Below are positions 27,062-37,563 of a DNA stretch of 61,689 bases, piece after piece. The DNA lies in NCBI GenBank assembly GCA_965216965.1, contig CBDCGX010000006.1, positions 1-61,689 of the forward strand, read 5' to 3'. This stretch comes from CBDAKK01 sp965216965. Its GTDB lineage: Bacteria; Spirochaetota; Spirochaetia; WTKD01; G963693115. The translations under genes were made by a program, and so were the position numbers. Under the pieces are notes generated by a model. That model was given only the letters and a program-made list of their open reading frames with translations, ran no database searches and was not told the DNA's origin. How positions within the stretch are numbered: position 1 is the stretch's first letter; each line of letters begins with the position of its first letter.

Positions 27062-27499
27062 TCATAATTTCTCAGCCTGTTTAGAAATCTGAAAAACGAT
27101 ATTCCCAAAAGCATTCGCTCTTGTGGGAGTAAGGATTATATCAAGGTCTACGACATCAAGAAATTCTCCAATAAGCTCCTTCCCTCTCATACACATTTCT
27201 CCCATACTCAGCATTTGACAGGTCAAAGAAAGGATCCCTATAAACCCCTTTACAAGCATCACATCAGAATCACCCATTATAATTGGATTACCCGTTTTAG
27301 ACTTTTCTACATATACATATGCATTTGAAATACATCCATTTACAAAAAATGCTTTAATGCGTTTGTCATCAGGCAGTGCGGGTAATTGCTCTCCATATTT
27401 CATAAGGAACCGCAGCATTTCCATTGCATCTATTTCTTTTATATCATTAAGTTTTATTGCAATTTCCTGTAGCTTTTTTCTGCATTGTTCTACACTCAT
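27062..27499 (-). CDS. sufE: SufE-family sulphur acceptor protein
   Basis: Takes persulphide sulphur from a cysteine desulphurase for iron-sulphur assembly. It has 145 residues. VNGCISNAYVYVE carries the acceptor Cys (usual VpGC.S.vW), and LTPTRANAFGNIV matches the C-terminal LSPtR..G...mi region. Starts 3 bp after the cysS stop, so co-transcribed with the cysteine tRNA synthetase. No sufS, sufB or sufC is in the window. Name given by family, not by proven function. Confidence 0.82.
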   Translation of the reverse strand: MSVEQCRKKLQEIAIKLNDIKEIDAMEMLRFLMKYGEQLPALPDDKRIKAFFVNGCISNAYVYVEKSKTGNPIIMGDSDVMLVKGFIGILSLTCQMLSMGEMCMRGKELIGEFLDVVDLDIILTPTRANAFGNIVFQISKQAEKL

Positions 27500-27502
27500 T
27501 CA

Positions 27503-29017
27503 TCACTCCTCAATAGAAGTCCATGTTGCTCCATCAGGAGTATCTTGTACTTGGACTCCAGTGCTTTCTAATATATTCCGTATGCTATCTGAAAGTGCAT
27601 AATCTTTTTCATCTCGAGCATTTTTGCGCATGTCTATAAGGTACGATATAAGTGCATCATAGCGCTTTGAACTACAAAAAACACTTTTCAATCCAAGTAT
27701 GTTTGCGCAAAAATCATAGTATACGCATGCAATATCTTTAAATTCATCAGAATAAGCTTTATCCCATGAAATTATTTTCTTAGCAATAGAAAATAATATA
27801 GGTATAAGCACTGGAAGATTCATATCATCCTCAAAATAAGAAAAGAGCTGATTATATATAGCTTTTGCTTCGCTTTTTTCTGCTATTTGATCAATATGTT
27901 CTCTTAGCACGATGTTTTTGCGAGAAAAAGGAGGTGATTGTTCATAAAAGAGCACACCTTTAGATATTCTCAACGCCTGCTGTAACTTTTTCATTCCTAT
28001 CTCAACAGAATGTAATGCCTCATCAGATATGTCAAGGGTATTTCTGTAATGAGATCTTAATAAAAAAAACCGTACCGCTTCAGGCGAATATGCCTTACTT
28101 AAAGAAGGATGATCTCCTTTAAAAAATTGTTCAAGAGTAATAAAATTCTCAAATGATTTACTCATTTTCTTACCACACACAGTAACCATGTTATTATAGA
28201 GCCAATATTGTGCGGGTATTGTGTTGTGCCTTCCATAACATTGTGCAATTTCAGCTTCATGGTGAGGAAACTGCAAATCAATTCCTCCTCCATGTATATC
28301 AAAAGGCACTCCTAAATATTTTTCACTCATAGCACTACATTCTATATGCCAACCTGGAAACCCTTCTTTCTTTTCCCATGGAGTTTTCCATTTCATTATG
28401 TGAGAATCTTCTGCTTTCTTCCATAGTGCAAAATCAAGCTCACTTCTTTTTTCACTCTGTCCTACTAATGTTCGTTGACCTGCAAGTAAATTGTCAATTT
28501 GTTTTCCAGACAGCTTCCCATAAGTTTTATATCTTTTTAAAAACGTAACAAGATCAAAATATACAGAACCATTAGCCTTATAGGCAACGCCTTTTGACAA
28601 TAACTCTTCTATATATCCAATCTGTTCATATATATGAGCAGATGCAAGCGGTTCTATAGTAGCTGGCAACACATTAAGCATAGAAAGTCCATCTCTATAT
28701 CGTGATGTATAGTAATGAGCTACTTCCATAGGCTCCTTCTTTTCTATTTTTGCTAATTTCGCAATTTTATCTTCCCCTCGTTCTTCTACCTCATCTTCTA
28801 AATGCCCAACATCAGTTATATTGCGAACATATCGAACTCTATACCCTTTGTATAAAAAATACCTATACAGCATATCAAACACAATGGCACATCGTGCAGT
28901 TCCTAAATGAGGATCTCCATATACAGTAGGACCACATACATACATGCCAACAGCATTAGAGTGAAGAGAAACAAATTTTTCTTTTTTACGAGATAAATAA
29001 TTATAAATGTAAAGCAT
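27503..29017 (-). CDS. cysS: Cysteinyl-tRNA synthetase
   Basis: Class I synthetase. It has 504 residues. HIGH-type sequence GDPHLGTARCAIVFD near the N-terminus; zinc ligands in YVCGPTVYG, WHIECSAMSEKYLG and GGGIDLQFPHHEAEIAQ; KMSKSFENF for ATP binding. The C-terminal anticodon-binding part ends DTPDGATW. Complete. It diverges from the class A penicillin-binding protein over 153 bp of very AT-rich sequence in which no clear promoter can be singled out. Confidence 0.97.
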   Translation of the reverse strand: MLYIYNYLSRKKEKFVSLHSNAVGMYVCGPTVYGDPHLGTARCAIVFDMLYRYFLYKGYRVRYVRNITDVGHLEDEVEERGEDKIAKLAKIEKKEPMEVAHYYTSRYRDGLSMLNVLPATIEPLASAHIYEQIGYIEELLSKGVAYKANGSVYFDLVTFLKRYKTYGKLSGKQIDNLLAGQRTLVGQSEKRSELDFALWKKAEDSHIMKWKTPWEKKEGFPGWHIECSAMSEKYLGVPFDIHGGGIDLQFPHHEAEIAQCYGRHNTIPAQYWLYNNMVTVCGKKMSKSFENFITLEQFFKGDHPSLSKAYSPEAVRFFLLRSHYRNTLDISDEALHSVEIGMKKLQQALRISKGVLFYEQSPPFSRKNIVLREHIDQIAEKSEAKAIYNQLFSYFEDDMNLPVLIPILFSIAKKIISWDKAYSDEFKDIACVYYDFCANILGLKSVFCSSKRYDALISYLIDMRKNARDEKDYALSDSIRNILESTGVQVQDTPDGATWTSIEE

Positions 29018-29170
29018 TATATATTCATATTATATGGTATCATATTTTATTTTTATATACATGTTAAAATATAATTTTCTTCTAATAGTTTAAAGAATGG
29101 TAAAATATAAAAATAAATGCATTATTATAGTTATACTATGTAATGTAACTATCAAAATAATTATTTATAT

Positions 29171-31723
29171 ATGAAAAAAGTATTACAAATTTTTTTAATA
29201 AGTTTTGCAAGTATAACTGGGATACTGCTTGGAATAGGCATTGCCAACACATATAACGCCGGGGTTATTCAAAGATATACAAAACAAACAATCGCTCTCC
29301 CTACAAAAGTATTAGATACCAATAACAACCTTATTACTACTTTCTTCTCAGTAGAAAATAGAAAATTAGTTCCATTTAATGAGCTTCCCCGCATACTCTA
29401 TCTTGCATTAATCACAAGAGAAGACAAAACCTTTTTTAATCATCAAGGTTTTAGTATTAAAGGAACCTTGCGAGCAGCTTGGAATCTATTAAGGAAGCAA
29501 TATTCACCAACTGGAGGATATGTTTCTGGAGGAAGTACCCTCTCTCAGCAAGTTGCAGGCGTACTCTATGCCGATAGAAGAGAATTCTCTATCAAACGAA
29601 AATTACGTGAGCTATGGTGGTCCATACTCATAGAAAAAAATTGGTCAAAACAAGAAATATTAGAAGAATATCTTAATAAAATGTATTTTGGTCATGGGAA
29701 TTATGGAGTAGAAACATCAAGCCAATTCTTTTTCGGACATAGTGCAAAAGAGATAGATGCGTCGGAATCTGCAATGTTAGTAATACAACTTGCAAGCCCC
29801 GTAACATATTCACCGTTTAAAAATCCGAATTTTGCACGCGAACGTCAAAAAGAAATTCTTTCACAAATGGAAAAGTTACATTTTATAACACAAGAAGAAG
29901 TAGATTCTAATTTTGATGCATACTGGGATAACTTTGACTATACTAGAGAAGGCTTCTCTGGAGCATTTCTTAAACGAGATGACAAAGCCCCTTACTTTAG
30001 TGAATATATAAGAAACATTCTTAAAACAGAACTTGGTTTTTCTAATGAAGAAATTAATACAAATGGATACACCATATACACATCTCTTAACCTTGATGTA
30101 CAAAAGAAAGCAGAAGGATATTTTACTGGAGGATTAACACGTGCAAATAGAATTTATAAATCAAACATAAAACAACAAAGAAATAAACAAGAAACCATAT
30201 TTCCAACAATGACCTTGATAATGAATCTCTTTGATGGAACTGGTTCTTTTTTAAGAGCAGGGGTATTACAGGCTCAAGCAGCAAAGAAGTACTTTCTAAC
30301 TACAATGCATCCTATTGTATCACTCTCTCATCTGCTTTTTGAAGCATCTCCTAATACCATTGTTGGTCAGACCATTGGAAAATCTCAAAAACAATCCCTA
30401 GAAATAGACCAAGAAGAAACTGTAGAAGGAGCTCTTATAACTATTGATAATGTTAATCATCGTATAGTTGCAATGATAGGTGGAAGTAAATTTGATGCGA
30501 CAAACCAATTTAATAGAGCTGTAAATGCTTTTGTTCAACCGGGATCTTCGTTTAAACCTTTGTATTATGCAGCAGCCCTTGATGCAAAAATCATTACCCC
30601 TTCGACTATTATCTGGGATAGTCCAGTTATTTTTCATGACCAAGACGGACAAGCATATGCTCCAAAAAATTATAAGGGAGAATGGAAAGGACCTGTAACT
30701 ATTCGTACAGCACTTTCGCATTCTATGAATGTAGCTTCACTAAAAGTATTAAACCAAATTGGTTTTGATAGAGCATTATCAACAACAGGAGCCTTGCTTG
30801 ATTTACAAAAATCAGATTGGAAAAGAGCAGGGCTCGTACCAAAATATCCTATAGGTCTCGGAATTGTAAGTGTATCGCCCTTTGCAATGGCAAAGGCCTA
30901 TGCCACAATAGAAAATTTAGGAAAAAAAATCTCTCCCATCTCTATCTTATACATTAAAGACAGAACTGGAAAAACAATCTATCAATATGAAAAAAATCCT
31001 ACAAAGCTCTTTGAAAAAGAGCAAATTATAAGCCCCCCTGCAGCTTATATTCTCACTTCTATCTTACAAACAACAACACAAAGCGGGACACTTGCGTATG
31101 CTCGATCATTAGCAAAAGGGTTTACCCAACCTACTGCAGGAAAAACAGGAACAACGCAAAACTGGTCAGACTCATGGACAATTGGCTTTACTCCATATTA
31201 TACAACAGCAATATGGATGGGCTTTGACCGTGGGGGGCAATCATTAGGAACAAATCAAACAGGCGCAATCACAACAGGTCCAGTATGGGCAAAATATATG
31301 GAAGATATCAATAAGGCTCTTCCTATAAAGAACTTCAAGCGCCCCAATAATATTGTAAGCGTTGTTATAAATCCTAATACAAATAAAATTGCTGTGAGTA
31401 GATCAAAGAAAAAGCGAAAAGAAATTTATATAGCCGGCACAGAACCAAAAATATACGATACTCCTAATGAAACAATACTTATAGAAACTCAGCTAATAAA
31501 TAAACTTGAAGAGAGTAGATGGAACCTCACATTACCAAACAATACTTCACCACCAATAACAAAACGTTTTCAAAATAAAAACAACAATATCTTTTTGAAT
31601 ATTCCCTCCAAACGATTCCTTTCAAGAAAACAACCATCTAAAACATTATCTAATAAAAAAGACAACAACACTCAATCTCAAAATACAACAGAAAAGAAGA
31701 TCACAAATCCTTTTTTAGAATAA
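29171..31723 (+). CDS. Class A penicillin-binding protein (PBP1A-like)
   Basis: Bifunctional peptidoglycan glycosyltransferase and transpeptidase anchored in the inner membrane. It has 850 residues: TM about 5-27; glycosyltransferase domain with REDKTFFNHQGF (catalytic Glu) and GGSTLSQQVAGVLYADRRE; transpeptidase motifs SSFK (near 460), SMN in HSMNVAS and KTGT in AGKTGTTQNWSDSW. A basic, Asn/Ser-rich tail of about 90 residues is probably disordered. Intact. With the M23 peptidase and the second transpeptidase at 53523, the window holds much of a wall-synthesis set. Confidence 0.95.
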   Translation: MKKVLQIFLISFASITGILLGIGIANTYNAGVIQRYTKQTIALPTKVLDTNNNLITTFFSVENRKLVPFNELPRILYLALITREDKTFFNHQGFSIKGTLRAAWNLLRKQYSPTGGYVSGGSTLSQQVAGVLYADRREFSIKRKLRELWWSILIEKNWSKQEILEEYLNKMYFGHGNYGVETSSQFFFGHSAKEIDASESAMLVIQLASPVTYSPFKNPNFARERQKEILSQMEKLHFITQEEVDSNFDAYWDNFDYTREGFSGAFLKRDDKAPYFSEYIRNILKTELGFSNEEINTNGYTIYTSLNLDVQKKAEGYFTGGLTRANRIYKSNIKQQRNKQETIFPTMTLIMNLFDGTGSFLRAGVLQAQAAKKYFLTTMHPIVSLSHLLFEASPNTIVGQTIGKSQKQSLEIDQEETVEGALITIDNVNHRIVAMIGGSKFDATNQFNRAVNAFVQPGSSFKPLYYAAALDAKIITPSTIIWDSPVIFHDQDGQAYAPKNYKGEWKGPVTIRTALSHSMNVASLKVLNQIGFDRALSTTGALLDLQKSDWKRAGLVPKYPIGLGIVSVSPFAMAKAYATIENLGKKISPISILYIKDRTGKTIYQYEKNPTKLFEKEQIISPPAAYILTSILQTTTQSGTLAYARSLAKGFTQPTAGKTGTTQNWSDSWTIGFTPYYTTAIWMGFDRGGQSLGTNQTGAITTGPVWAKYMEDINKALPIKNFKRPNNIVSVVINPNTNKIAVSRSKKKRKEIYIAGTEPKIYDTPNETILIETQLINKLEESRWNLTLPNNTSPPITKRFQNKNNNIFLNIPSKRFLSRKQPSKTLSNKKDNNTQSQNTTEKKITNPFLE

Positions 31724-31727
31724 CATA

Positions 31728-33326
31728 TTAGAAACGCCATATCTCATTTACAGTATGTTGAGTTTCACAATAATTACAAATATATAAATTGTTTTTATAG
31801 CTATAAAAATCTGCATATGCTGGTTCATAATGGGATGGGTGGGATATACACTTTTCATTTCTACAATATGTTTCAGAAAAATTATATATGCGACGAGGAT
31901 GGCGCACCCTCATTTTCTTTACTACAGAAGAACTCCTAATTACATTAATTGTACATCCCGATGATATTGCTCCTATCTTTTTGAGTTGAGATTTATCTTC
32001 TATAACAATATTAGGAATAGATATAATGCCCTTATAACATCCCTTTTTGGTAGATTGAAATACTCCATGCGTACTCACCATATTAAAGCCAAGAATTCTT
32101 CGGATTACATCTATTCTATTCCATATGGACTCTACAGAATGTCCTACTCCAATATGATCAATAACTGTCCCATTTGATACAAGTTTGATTGTAATTTTAT
32201 TGTCTGTCCTCACCGTATGTGAAAATTGTGAAAGATCTATCTCATAGAGAAAATCTGTTTTTTTTGTTTTCTCTACTATAGATTCTCCTTCAAAATCCTC
32301 TCCCACCTTTCCCGACAGCATACTTAACAGTAAAACTCGAATATGATACCCATTTATGGATTGCATATCCCAAGCATTATGGGGAGTATTGTCTAGAAAT
32401 TTAGGAATGGTAGGATCCATTTTATTTCTAGGCAACGGATGAAAGAAAGCTGCTTCATCAGAAATCTTTGAAAGATATTTCTTTTTAAAGATAATAGAGC
32501 TTCTAATTCTACTAATATTTTTTAGAACATCTTCACTCATCCTTTCAAGCTGTAACCGAGTAAAGTACCATAGTGAAGCTATGTTTTTTTGAGAAAGATA
32601 TTCTTCTATAGAAGAAAAACTACGAACTTCAAAGCCTTGTTTTTCCATCTCAGTTTTATAATAAGCAGGCATTTCTATTTCTGATGGGGCTATGAGATCC
32701 ACTTCTACTTCTTTAAATACACGAAGCCCATCTTTTTTTGAATGAACAGTACGACTATGATACAAATCACCAATAAGTGCAATATGAATATGATCATAGC
32801 TCCCGTTCAATACTTCCAAAAAACTAAATTCATCTAAAAATTCTTGCGTTGGATGCTCATGCCTTCCATCTCCAGCATTAATAAAAAAGGGACGACTCAT
32901 TATTCCCATTTTATTAACATACTGTGAGAATGCAATTTCAAGCCACCTACACGTTCCTTCAAACGAAGTTCGCACAATAAATCCGGTACTCTTTGAATAT
33001 CCTACAAGCATGCGAACAGTATCTGTAATTGATTCTTTCTTCTCAAAAGAAGAGCTCTCTATCTTAAAATCGTTTACCCTCAAAGCATGATATTTTGCAG
33101 CATTGAGAAAAGATTCTTTTGTACGAGTAGAATTTTCTTGAAACAATAAATATAAGGATAAATCGCCATCATTTATGAGAATTTTTTTTATGGCATCTTT
33201 ATCATTATTATAAAATGCTTTCTTATATTGCGAAGTCTTATTATACAAATACTTTTGCTCATCTAAACTTAAATCTCTCACAAGATGTATAGTTCTTCCT
33301 TTAAATGGGTGACAAAAAGATGACAT
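31728..33326 (-). CDS. pyrBI: Aspartate carbamoyltransferase, fused catalytic and regulatory chains
   Basis: Commits carbamoyl phosphate and aspartate to pyrimidine synthesis. It has 532 residues. The PyrB part (about 1-340) shows the carbamoyl-phosphate motif ENSTRTKESF, HPTQEFLDEF and FHPLPRN. The PyrI part (about 370-532) shows NGTVIDHIGVG and a zinc site made of CRNEKC and CNYC. Elsewhere the two chains are separate; a fusion occurs in Thermotoga and some spirochaetes. Convergent with the PBP gene, 4 bp apart. No other pyr genes here. Confidence 0.93.
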   Translation of the reverse strand: MSSFCHPFKGRTIHLVRDLSLDEQKYLYNKTSQYKKAFYNNDKDAIKKILINDGDLSLYLLFQENSTRTKESFLNAAKYHALRVNDFKIESSSFEKKESITDTVRMLVGYSKSTGFIVRTSFEGTCRWLEIAFSQYVNKMGIMSRPFFINAGDGRHEHPTQEFLDEFSFLEVLNGSYDHIHIALIGDLYHSRTVHSKKDGLRVFKEVEVDLIAPSEIEMPAYYKTEMEKQGFEVRSFSSIEEYLSQKNIASLWYFTRLQLERMSEDVLKNISRIRSSIIFKKKYLSKISDEAAFFHPLPRNKMDPTIPKFLDNTPHNAWDMQSINGYHIRVLLLSMLSGKVGEDFEGESIVEKTKKTDFLYEIDLSQFSHTVRTDNKITIKLVSNGTVIDHIGVGHSVESIWNRIDVIRRILGFNMVSTHGVFQSTKKGCYKGIISIPNIVIEDKSQLKKIGAISSGCTINVIRSSSVVKKMRVRHPRRIYNFSETYCRNEKCISHPSHYEPAYADFYSYKNNLYICNYCETQHTVNEIWRF

Positions 33327-33375
33327 TTCATTTATTAGTATATCACAAGAAGTGAAAGAAATCTAAAGGATAATG

Positions 33376-34605
33376 TTACTCTGTAGATACAATTTTAATA
33401 AATCGTTTTTTTCCATATTTAAGAAATGTACATCCCTCAGTAAAATGCTTTTCTTGTAATATCATATTTTCATCTAAGATAAGGTTCTCTCCTATTCTTG
33501 CTCCTTTCTGAGCTATAAGCCTTCTTGCTTCACTTTTAGAAGCACAAAGCTTTGATTTCACATATAAATCAACAAGAAATATTCCATCTTCTATTTCCCT
33601 AGGAGTTACAACATGTTCTGCATGAATATGTTCTCCCGTTTCTTCTCCATACACAACAGCTTCTGCAGTTTCTGCAGCTTTTTTTGCTTCTGTTTCACCA
33701 TGAACCATACCTGTAATAGTCAACGCTAAAAGTTTCTTTAAAGGATTGAGTTCTGCTCCTTGATAATTTTCAAACATTTTCACCTGCTCTAATGGCAGAA
33801 AAGTATACAATTTAATAAATCTTACAACATCCTTATCGTCCACATTACGCCAATATTGATAAAAATCATACACTGAAGTAAGTTTTCTATCAAAAAATAT
33901 CGCTCCCTCTTCTGTTTTGCCCATTTTTGCCCCATCAGAACGAACTATTAAAGGATGTGTATAGCCAAACACTTCCACCCTATGTATTCTACGAATAAGA
34001 TCTACTCCTGCAACTATATTGGCCCATTGATCTGCACCGCCTATCTGAAGATGGCATGTATTATATTTGTAAAGATGTAAAAAATCATAAGCCTGTAATA
34101 ACTGATAGCTAAATTCAAGAAAACTTAATCCACCCTCAAGCCTATTTTTATAAGTATCAAAACTAAGCATTCTACTCACAGAAAAATGTTGACCTACATC
34201 ACGCAAAAAATCTATGTACTTTATGGAACACAACCAATTCTCATTGTTTTTCATTACTGGAGTTACATTGAGTGCTTTCATTATATGGCTTGCTTGGTCA
34301 AATATGTATTGTGCATTTTTATTCAACTCATCGTTAAATAACATGGGTCGTGCTTCTGTTTTTCCCGAAGGATCTCCCACTCTTGTTGTTCCACTTCCTA
34401 TTAGGATTATTGGAGTATGTCCATAACGTCCAAAATGGGCAAGTGCTAATAAAGGAATAAAATGTCCTATATGAAGACTACTTGCCGTGGGATCAAACCC
34501 TGCATATATTGTTATTTTTTCTTTTGAAAGTTTTTTTTCAAGCTCTTTCTCATTTGTACATTGAAAAAGAAACCCTCTCTCTTTTAGTTCTTCCCAAACT
34601 GTCAT
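33376..34605 (-). CDS. tyrS: Tyrosyl-tRNA synthetase
   Basis: Class I synthetase. It has 409 residues: YAGFDPTASSLHIGHFIPLLAL (HIGH motif), GSGTTRVGDPSGK, the tyrosine-binding FSYQLLQAYDFLHLY, QIGGADQWANI, KMGKTEEGAIF (KMSKS equivalent), and a C-terminal S4 domain (LCASKSEARRLIAQKGARI). Complete. Its ATG overlaps the glyS stop by one base (TAATG), so the two are translationally coupled. Confidence 0.97.
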   Translation of the reverse strand: MTVWEELKERGFLFQCTNEKELEKKLSKEKITIYAGFDPTASSLHIGHFIPLLALAHFGRYGHTPIILIGSGTTRVGDPSGKTEARPMLFNDELNKNAQYIFDQASHIMKALNVTPVMKNNENWLCSIKYIDFLRDVGQHFSVSRMLSFDTYKNRLEGGLSFLEFSYQLLQAYDFLHLYKYNTCHLQIGGADQWANIVAGVDLIRRIHRVEVFGYTHPLIVRSDGAKMGKTEEGAIFFDRKLTSVYDFYQYWRNVDDKDVVRFIKLYTFLPLEQVKMFENYQGAELNPLKKLLALTITGMVHGETEAKKAAETAEAVVYGEETGEHIHAEHVVTPREIEDGIFLVDLYVKSKLCASKSEARRLIAQKGARIGENLILDENMILQEKHFTEGCTFLKYGKKRFIKIVSTE

Positions 34606-35939
34606 TATACCCTCTTATATTCTTTTATGCGTTTTTTTACTGTATCAATAATGGCTCCTAAAGGAATGCGTAGCTGTTCCATACTATCTCTAAATCTTAT
34701 AGTAACCATACTATCCTCTTTGCTTTCATAATCAACCGTAATACAAAAGGGAGTTCCGATTTCATCCTGTCTCCTATATCGCCTTCCTATGGCCCCCCCG
34801 TGGTCATAAAACGTATTATATTCCTCTTGTAATTCTTTTTCTATTTTCTTTGCAATAATAGGAAGCCCATCCTTTTTTACAAGAGGAAAAATTGCTACTG
34901 TCACGGGAGCAATTTTAGGATGCAAATGTAATACCACTCGCGTGTCTTTAGATCCATTCGCTACTGAAACATTTTCTTCTTCATATGCATCACAAAGTGC
35001 CATAAGCACGCTTCGAGTAAGCCCAGAAGAGGTTTCTATTATGTATGGGATATATTTTTCTCCACCATTTTCTGATACATAACGCAAATCTTTCTTAGAA
35101 AATTCCATATGACGAGAAATATCATAATCACTTCTATTATGTATCCCTTCTAATTCACTCCACCCAAAAGGGAATTTATATTCTATATCAAAAGCCTCTT
35201 TTGCATAATGTGCAAGTTCATCAGAAGAGTGCTGATGAAATCTGAGATTCTCACTTCTAATACCCATAATAGAATAATATTCCATTCGTTTTTGTTTCCA
35301 ATATTCAAACCATTTCTGAGCATCATCAGGATGCGAAAAATATTGCATCTCTAATTGCTCAAACTCACATGTTCTAAATATAAAGTTTTTTGTAGTAACC
35401 TCATTCCTAAATGCCTTTCCCATCTGAGCTATACCAAAAGGGATTGCAACCCTACTCGTTTGTAATACATTTTTAAAATTAACATATATCCCTTGAGCAG
35501 TCTCTGGTCTAAGATAGACTTTCATTCTCGTTTCTTCCGTAGATCCCATCATGGTAGAAAACATTAAATTAAAATTACGTGGTTCGCTAAGAGGATTTCC
35601 ATTTGGGCTCACTTTTGTTTCTCTTTGCTCATGAGTTAAATGATCCCATCTATATCGTTCATGTGTTACTGTATCTTCAGTCATAATATCTACAAAATTT
35701 CCTACATGTCCACTTGCCTCCCATACACGAGGATGCATAAGTATTGATGCATCAAGCCCAACGATATTAGCATGTTTTCTCACCATTTCACACCACCACA
35801 TTTTGTGTATATTTGATTTCAAATCTACTCCAAGCGGACCATAGTCCCATGCAGAACTAAGTCCATTATATATTTCAGAAGATTGGTATATAAATCCTCG
35901 CCGTTTGCATAACGACACTATATTTCCCATATTAGTCAT
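34605..35939 (-). CDS. glyS: Glycyl-tRNA synthetase, dimeric single-chain type
   Basis: Class II synthetase of the alpha2 type, also found in eukaryotes, archaea and many spirochaetes. It has 444 residues. Motif 1-2 region: QGIYVNFKN, AQMGKAFRNEV and FRTCEFEQLEMQYF; motif 3: SSGLTRSVLMALCDA; C-terminal anticodon-binding domain APVTVAIFPLV to the end. A C7 run at 34793-34799 is read in frame. Start at 35939, or MGNIVSL at 35930. First gene of glyS-tyrS. Confidence 0.95.
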   Translation of the reverse strand: MTNMGNIVSLCKRRGFIYQSSEIYNGLSSAWDYGPLGVDLKSNIHKMWWCEMVRKHANIVGLDASILMHPRVWEASGHVGNFVDIMTEDTVTHERYRWDHLTHEQRETKVSPNGNPLSEPRNFNLMFSTMMGSTEETRMKVYLRPETAQGIYVNFKNVLQTSRVAIPFGIAQMGKAFRNEVTTKNFIFRTCEFEQLEMQYFSHPDDAQKWFEYWKQKRMEYYSIMGIRSENLRFHQHSSDELAHYAKEAFDIEYKFPFGWSELEGIHNRSDYDISRHMEFSKKDLRYVSENGGEKYIPYIIETSSGLTRSVLMALCDAYEEENVSVANGSKDTRVVLHLHPKIAPVTVAIFPLVKKDGLPIIAKKIEKELQEEYNTFYDHGGAIGRRYRRQDEIGTPFCITVDYESKEDSMVTIRFRDSMEQLRIPLGAIIDTVKKRIKEYKRV

Positions 35940-36003
35940 ACATATACATTGTAATTGTTTTTATATGTTTTTTTTAAAGAAACCCATGCAAAATTATAAA
36001 TTT

Positions 36004-37434
36004 CTATACCAGTAACTTTTCTACTTTCTCTATTCGTGTAAGAACTGTATCAAGAGATAATCTTTTCGCAAGTGCCAGTATTGGCGGCGAAGTTTTACTG
36101 CCAGTAAGTGCCATTCTTAATGGCATAAGTATGTGTTTAAGACGCAATCCCCGTTGTTTGCTTTCGCTATGTATTGCATCTTGCAATTCTTTTTCAGATA
36201 ACTCCCAATATTTACTAAAACAAAATCTTGCACAAGAAAGTCCACTTTTAACTGTTTCAATATCACTTTCTTCGCATAACATTTCTTTACTTGGAAGTAT
36301 AGGTTCAGAAAAAAGTGCAGATAAAAGGTTAGGAGCATCACTAAGCAACTCTAATCGCTCTTTTATAAGCGGTATAAGAGAAAGGAGTAGATCGTACTCT
36401 GTATCCTTTAAATATCCCTTATTTATAAAAAAAGGTAATAATGATTTTGCAAGAACATCATTATCAGATTCTCTTATATAATGGGCATTAAACCACCGTA
36501 ACTTTTGCATAGAAAATTGTGCCGGAGCCTTATTTATATTTCCACGAGAAAAAAGCGTTTCTAACTCTTCCATTGTGAAAAACTCCATTGCCCCATCATA
36601 TGACCACCCAAGCAATGCTATACAATTTATAAGCGCTTTAGGAAGTACGCCCATGAGCCGTATATCTTGTATACTCATAGAACCGTTTCTTTTAGAAAGT
36701 TTTTGTCCATCTTCTCCCAACACCATGGGCAAATGACAAAACTGTGGTTTTTCCCATTCAAATGCTTCGTAAAGATAACAATGCACGGGAGTTGTAGGTA
36801 TCCATTCTTGCGATCGCATTACATGAGTAATCTTCATAAGATGATCATCTACTACATTTGCAAGATGATAGGTAGGCATGCCATCTGATTTTAATAGTAT
36901 TGGATCAGGGATAAGATCTTTATAATTCCGAGACACCTCGCCCAACACCATGTCGGTAAACGTTGCCATACCTTCCAATGGCATTTTTACACGAATAACT
37001 GGAGATATACCTTTTTTTCTATATCTTTCTTGTTGCTCTACAGAAAGATCGCGCGAACTTCTATCATACGAAGACACATTTGTTTCCAAACTATTATGAT
37101 TATATTTCTCCGATGTAAAACAATAGTATGCCCTTCCTTTCTTTACTAGTTCATCTGCATATTTTTTATAAATATCAGATCTCTCCGACTGGACATAGGG
37201 TGCATATTCTCCTTTTGCCGTATGTTCATCTATATCTACTCCAAGCCATTCTAATGTACCAAAAACATCATCTCTATACACATCCTCACTTCTTATCCTG
37301 TCAGTATCTTCTATTCTTACTATGAAGCTCCCAGAATGAGATTTAGCAAATAAATAATTAAACAACGCTGTTCGGACCCCACCTATGTGTTGATATCCCG
37401 TAGGAGATGGGGCATATCGTACTCTTACAGACAT
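36004..37434 (-). CDS. gltX: Glutamyl-tRNA synthetase
   Basis: Class I synthetase. It has 476 residues: RYAPSPTGYQHIGGVRTALFN (HIGH motif), FIVRIEDTDR, the Glu/tRNA-binding YHLANVVDDHLMKITHV and KLSKRNGSMSI (KMSKS equivalent), then the helical anticodon-binding region with LGWSYDG. Intact. As in most spirochaetes it may also charge tRNA-Gln for amidation, but no gatCAB is visible. Third synthetase in a row on this strand. Confidence 0.96.
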   Translation of the reverse strand: MSVRVRYAPSPTGYQHIGGVRTALFNYLFAKSHSGSFIVRIEDTDRIRSEDVYRDDVFGTLEWLGVDIDEHTAKGEYAPYVQSERSDIYKKYADELVKKGRAYYCFTSEKYNHNSLETNVSSYDRSSRDLSVEQQERYRKKGISPVIRVKMPLEGMATFTDMVLGEVSRNYKDLIPDPILLKSDGMPTYHLANVVDDHLMKITHVMRSQEWIPTTPVHCYLYEAFEWEKPQFCHLPMVLGEDGQKLSKRNGSMSIQDIRLMGVLPKALINCIALLGWSYDGAMEFFTMEELETLFSRGNINKAPAQFSMQKLRWFNAHYIRESDNDVLAKSLLPFFINKGYLKDTEYDLLLSLIPLIKERLELLSDAPNLLSALFSEPILPSKEMLCEESDIETVKSGLSCARFCFSKYWELSEKELQDAIHSESKQRGLRLKHILMPLRMALTGSKTSPPILALAKRLSLDTVLTRIEKVEKLLV

Positions 37435-37563
37435 ATTTCAAAGTGTATAAGAAAACCTCATTTCTGTATAGTGTGGCTTACTATAAAACATACAAACAAG
37501 GTTTAATAACTCTATCGTTTTGCTTTGCTTTCTAAAACAATAGTACCTATAATTTCTTTATCG

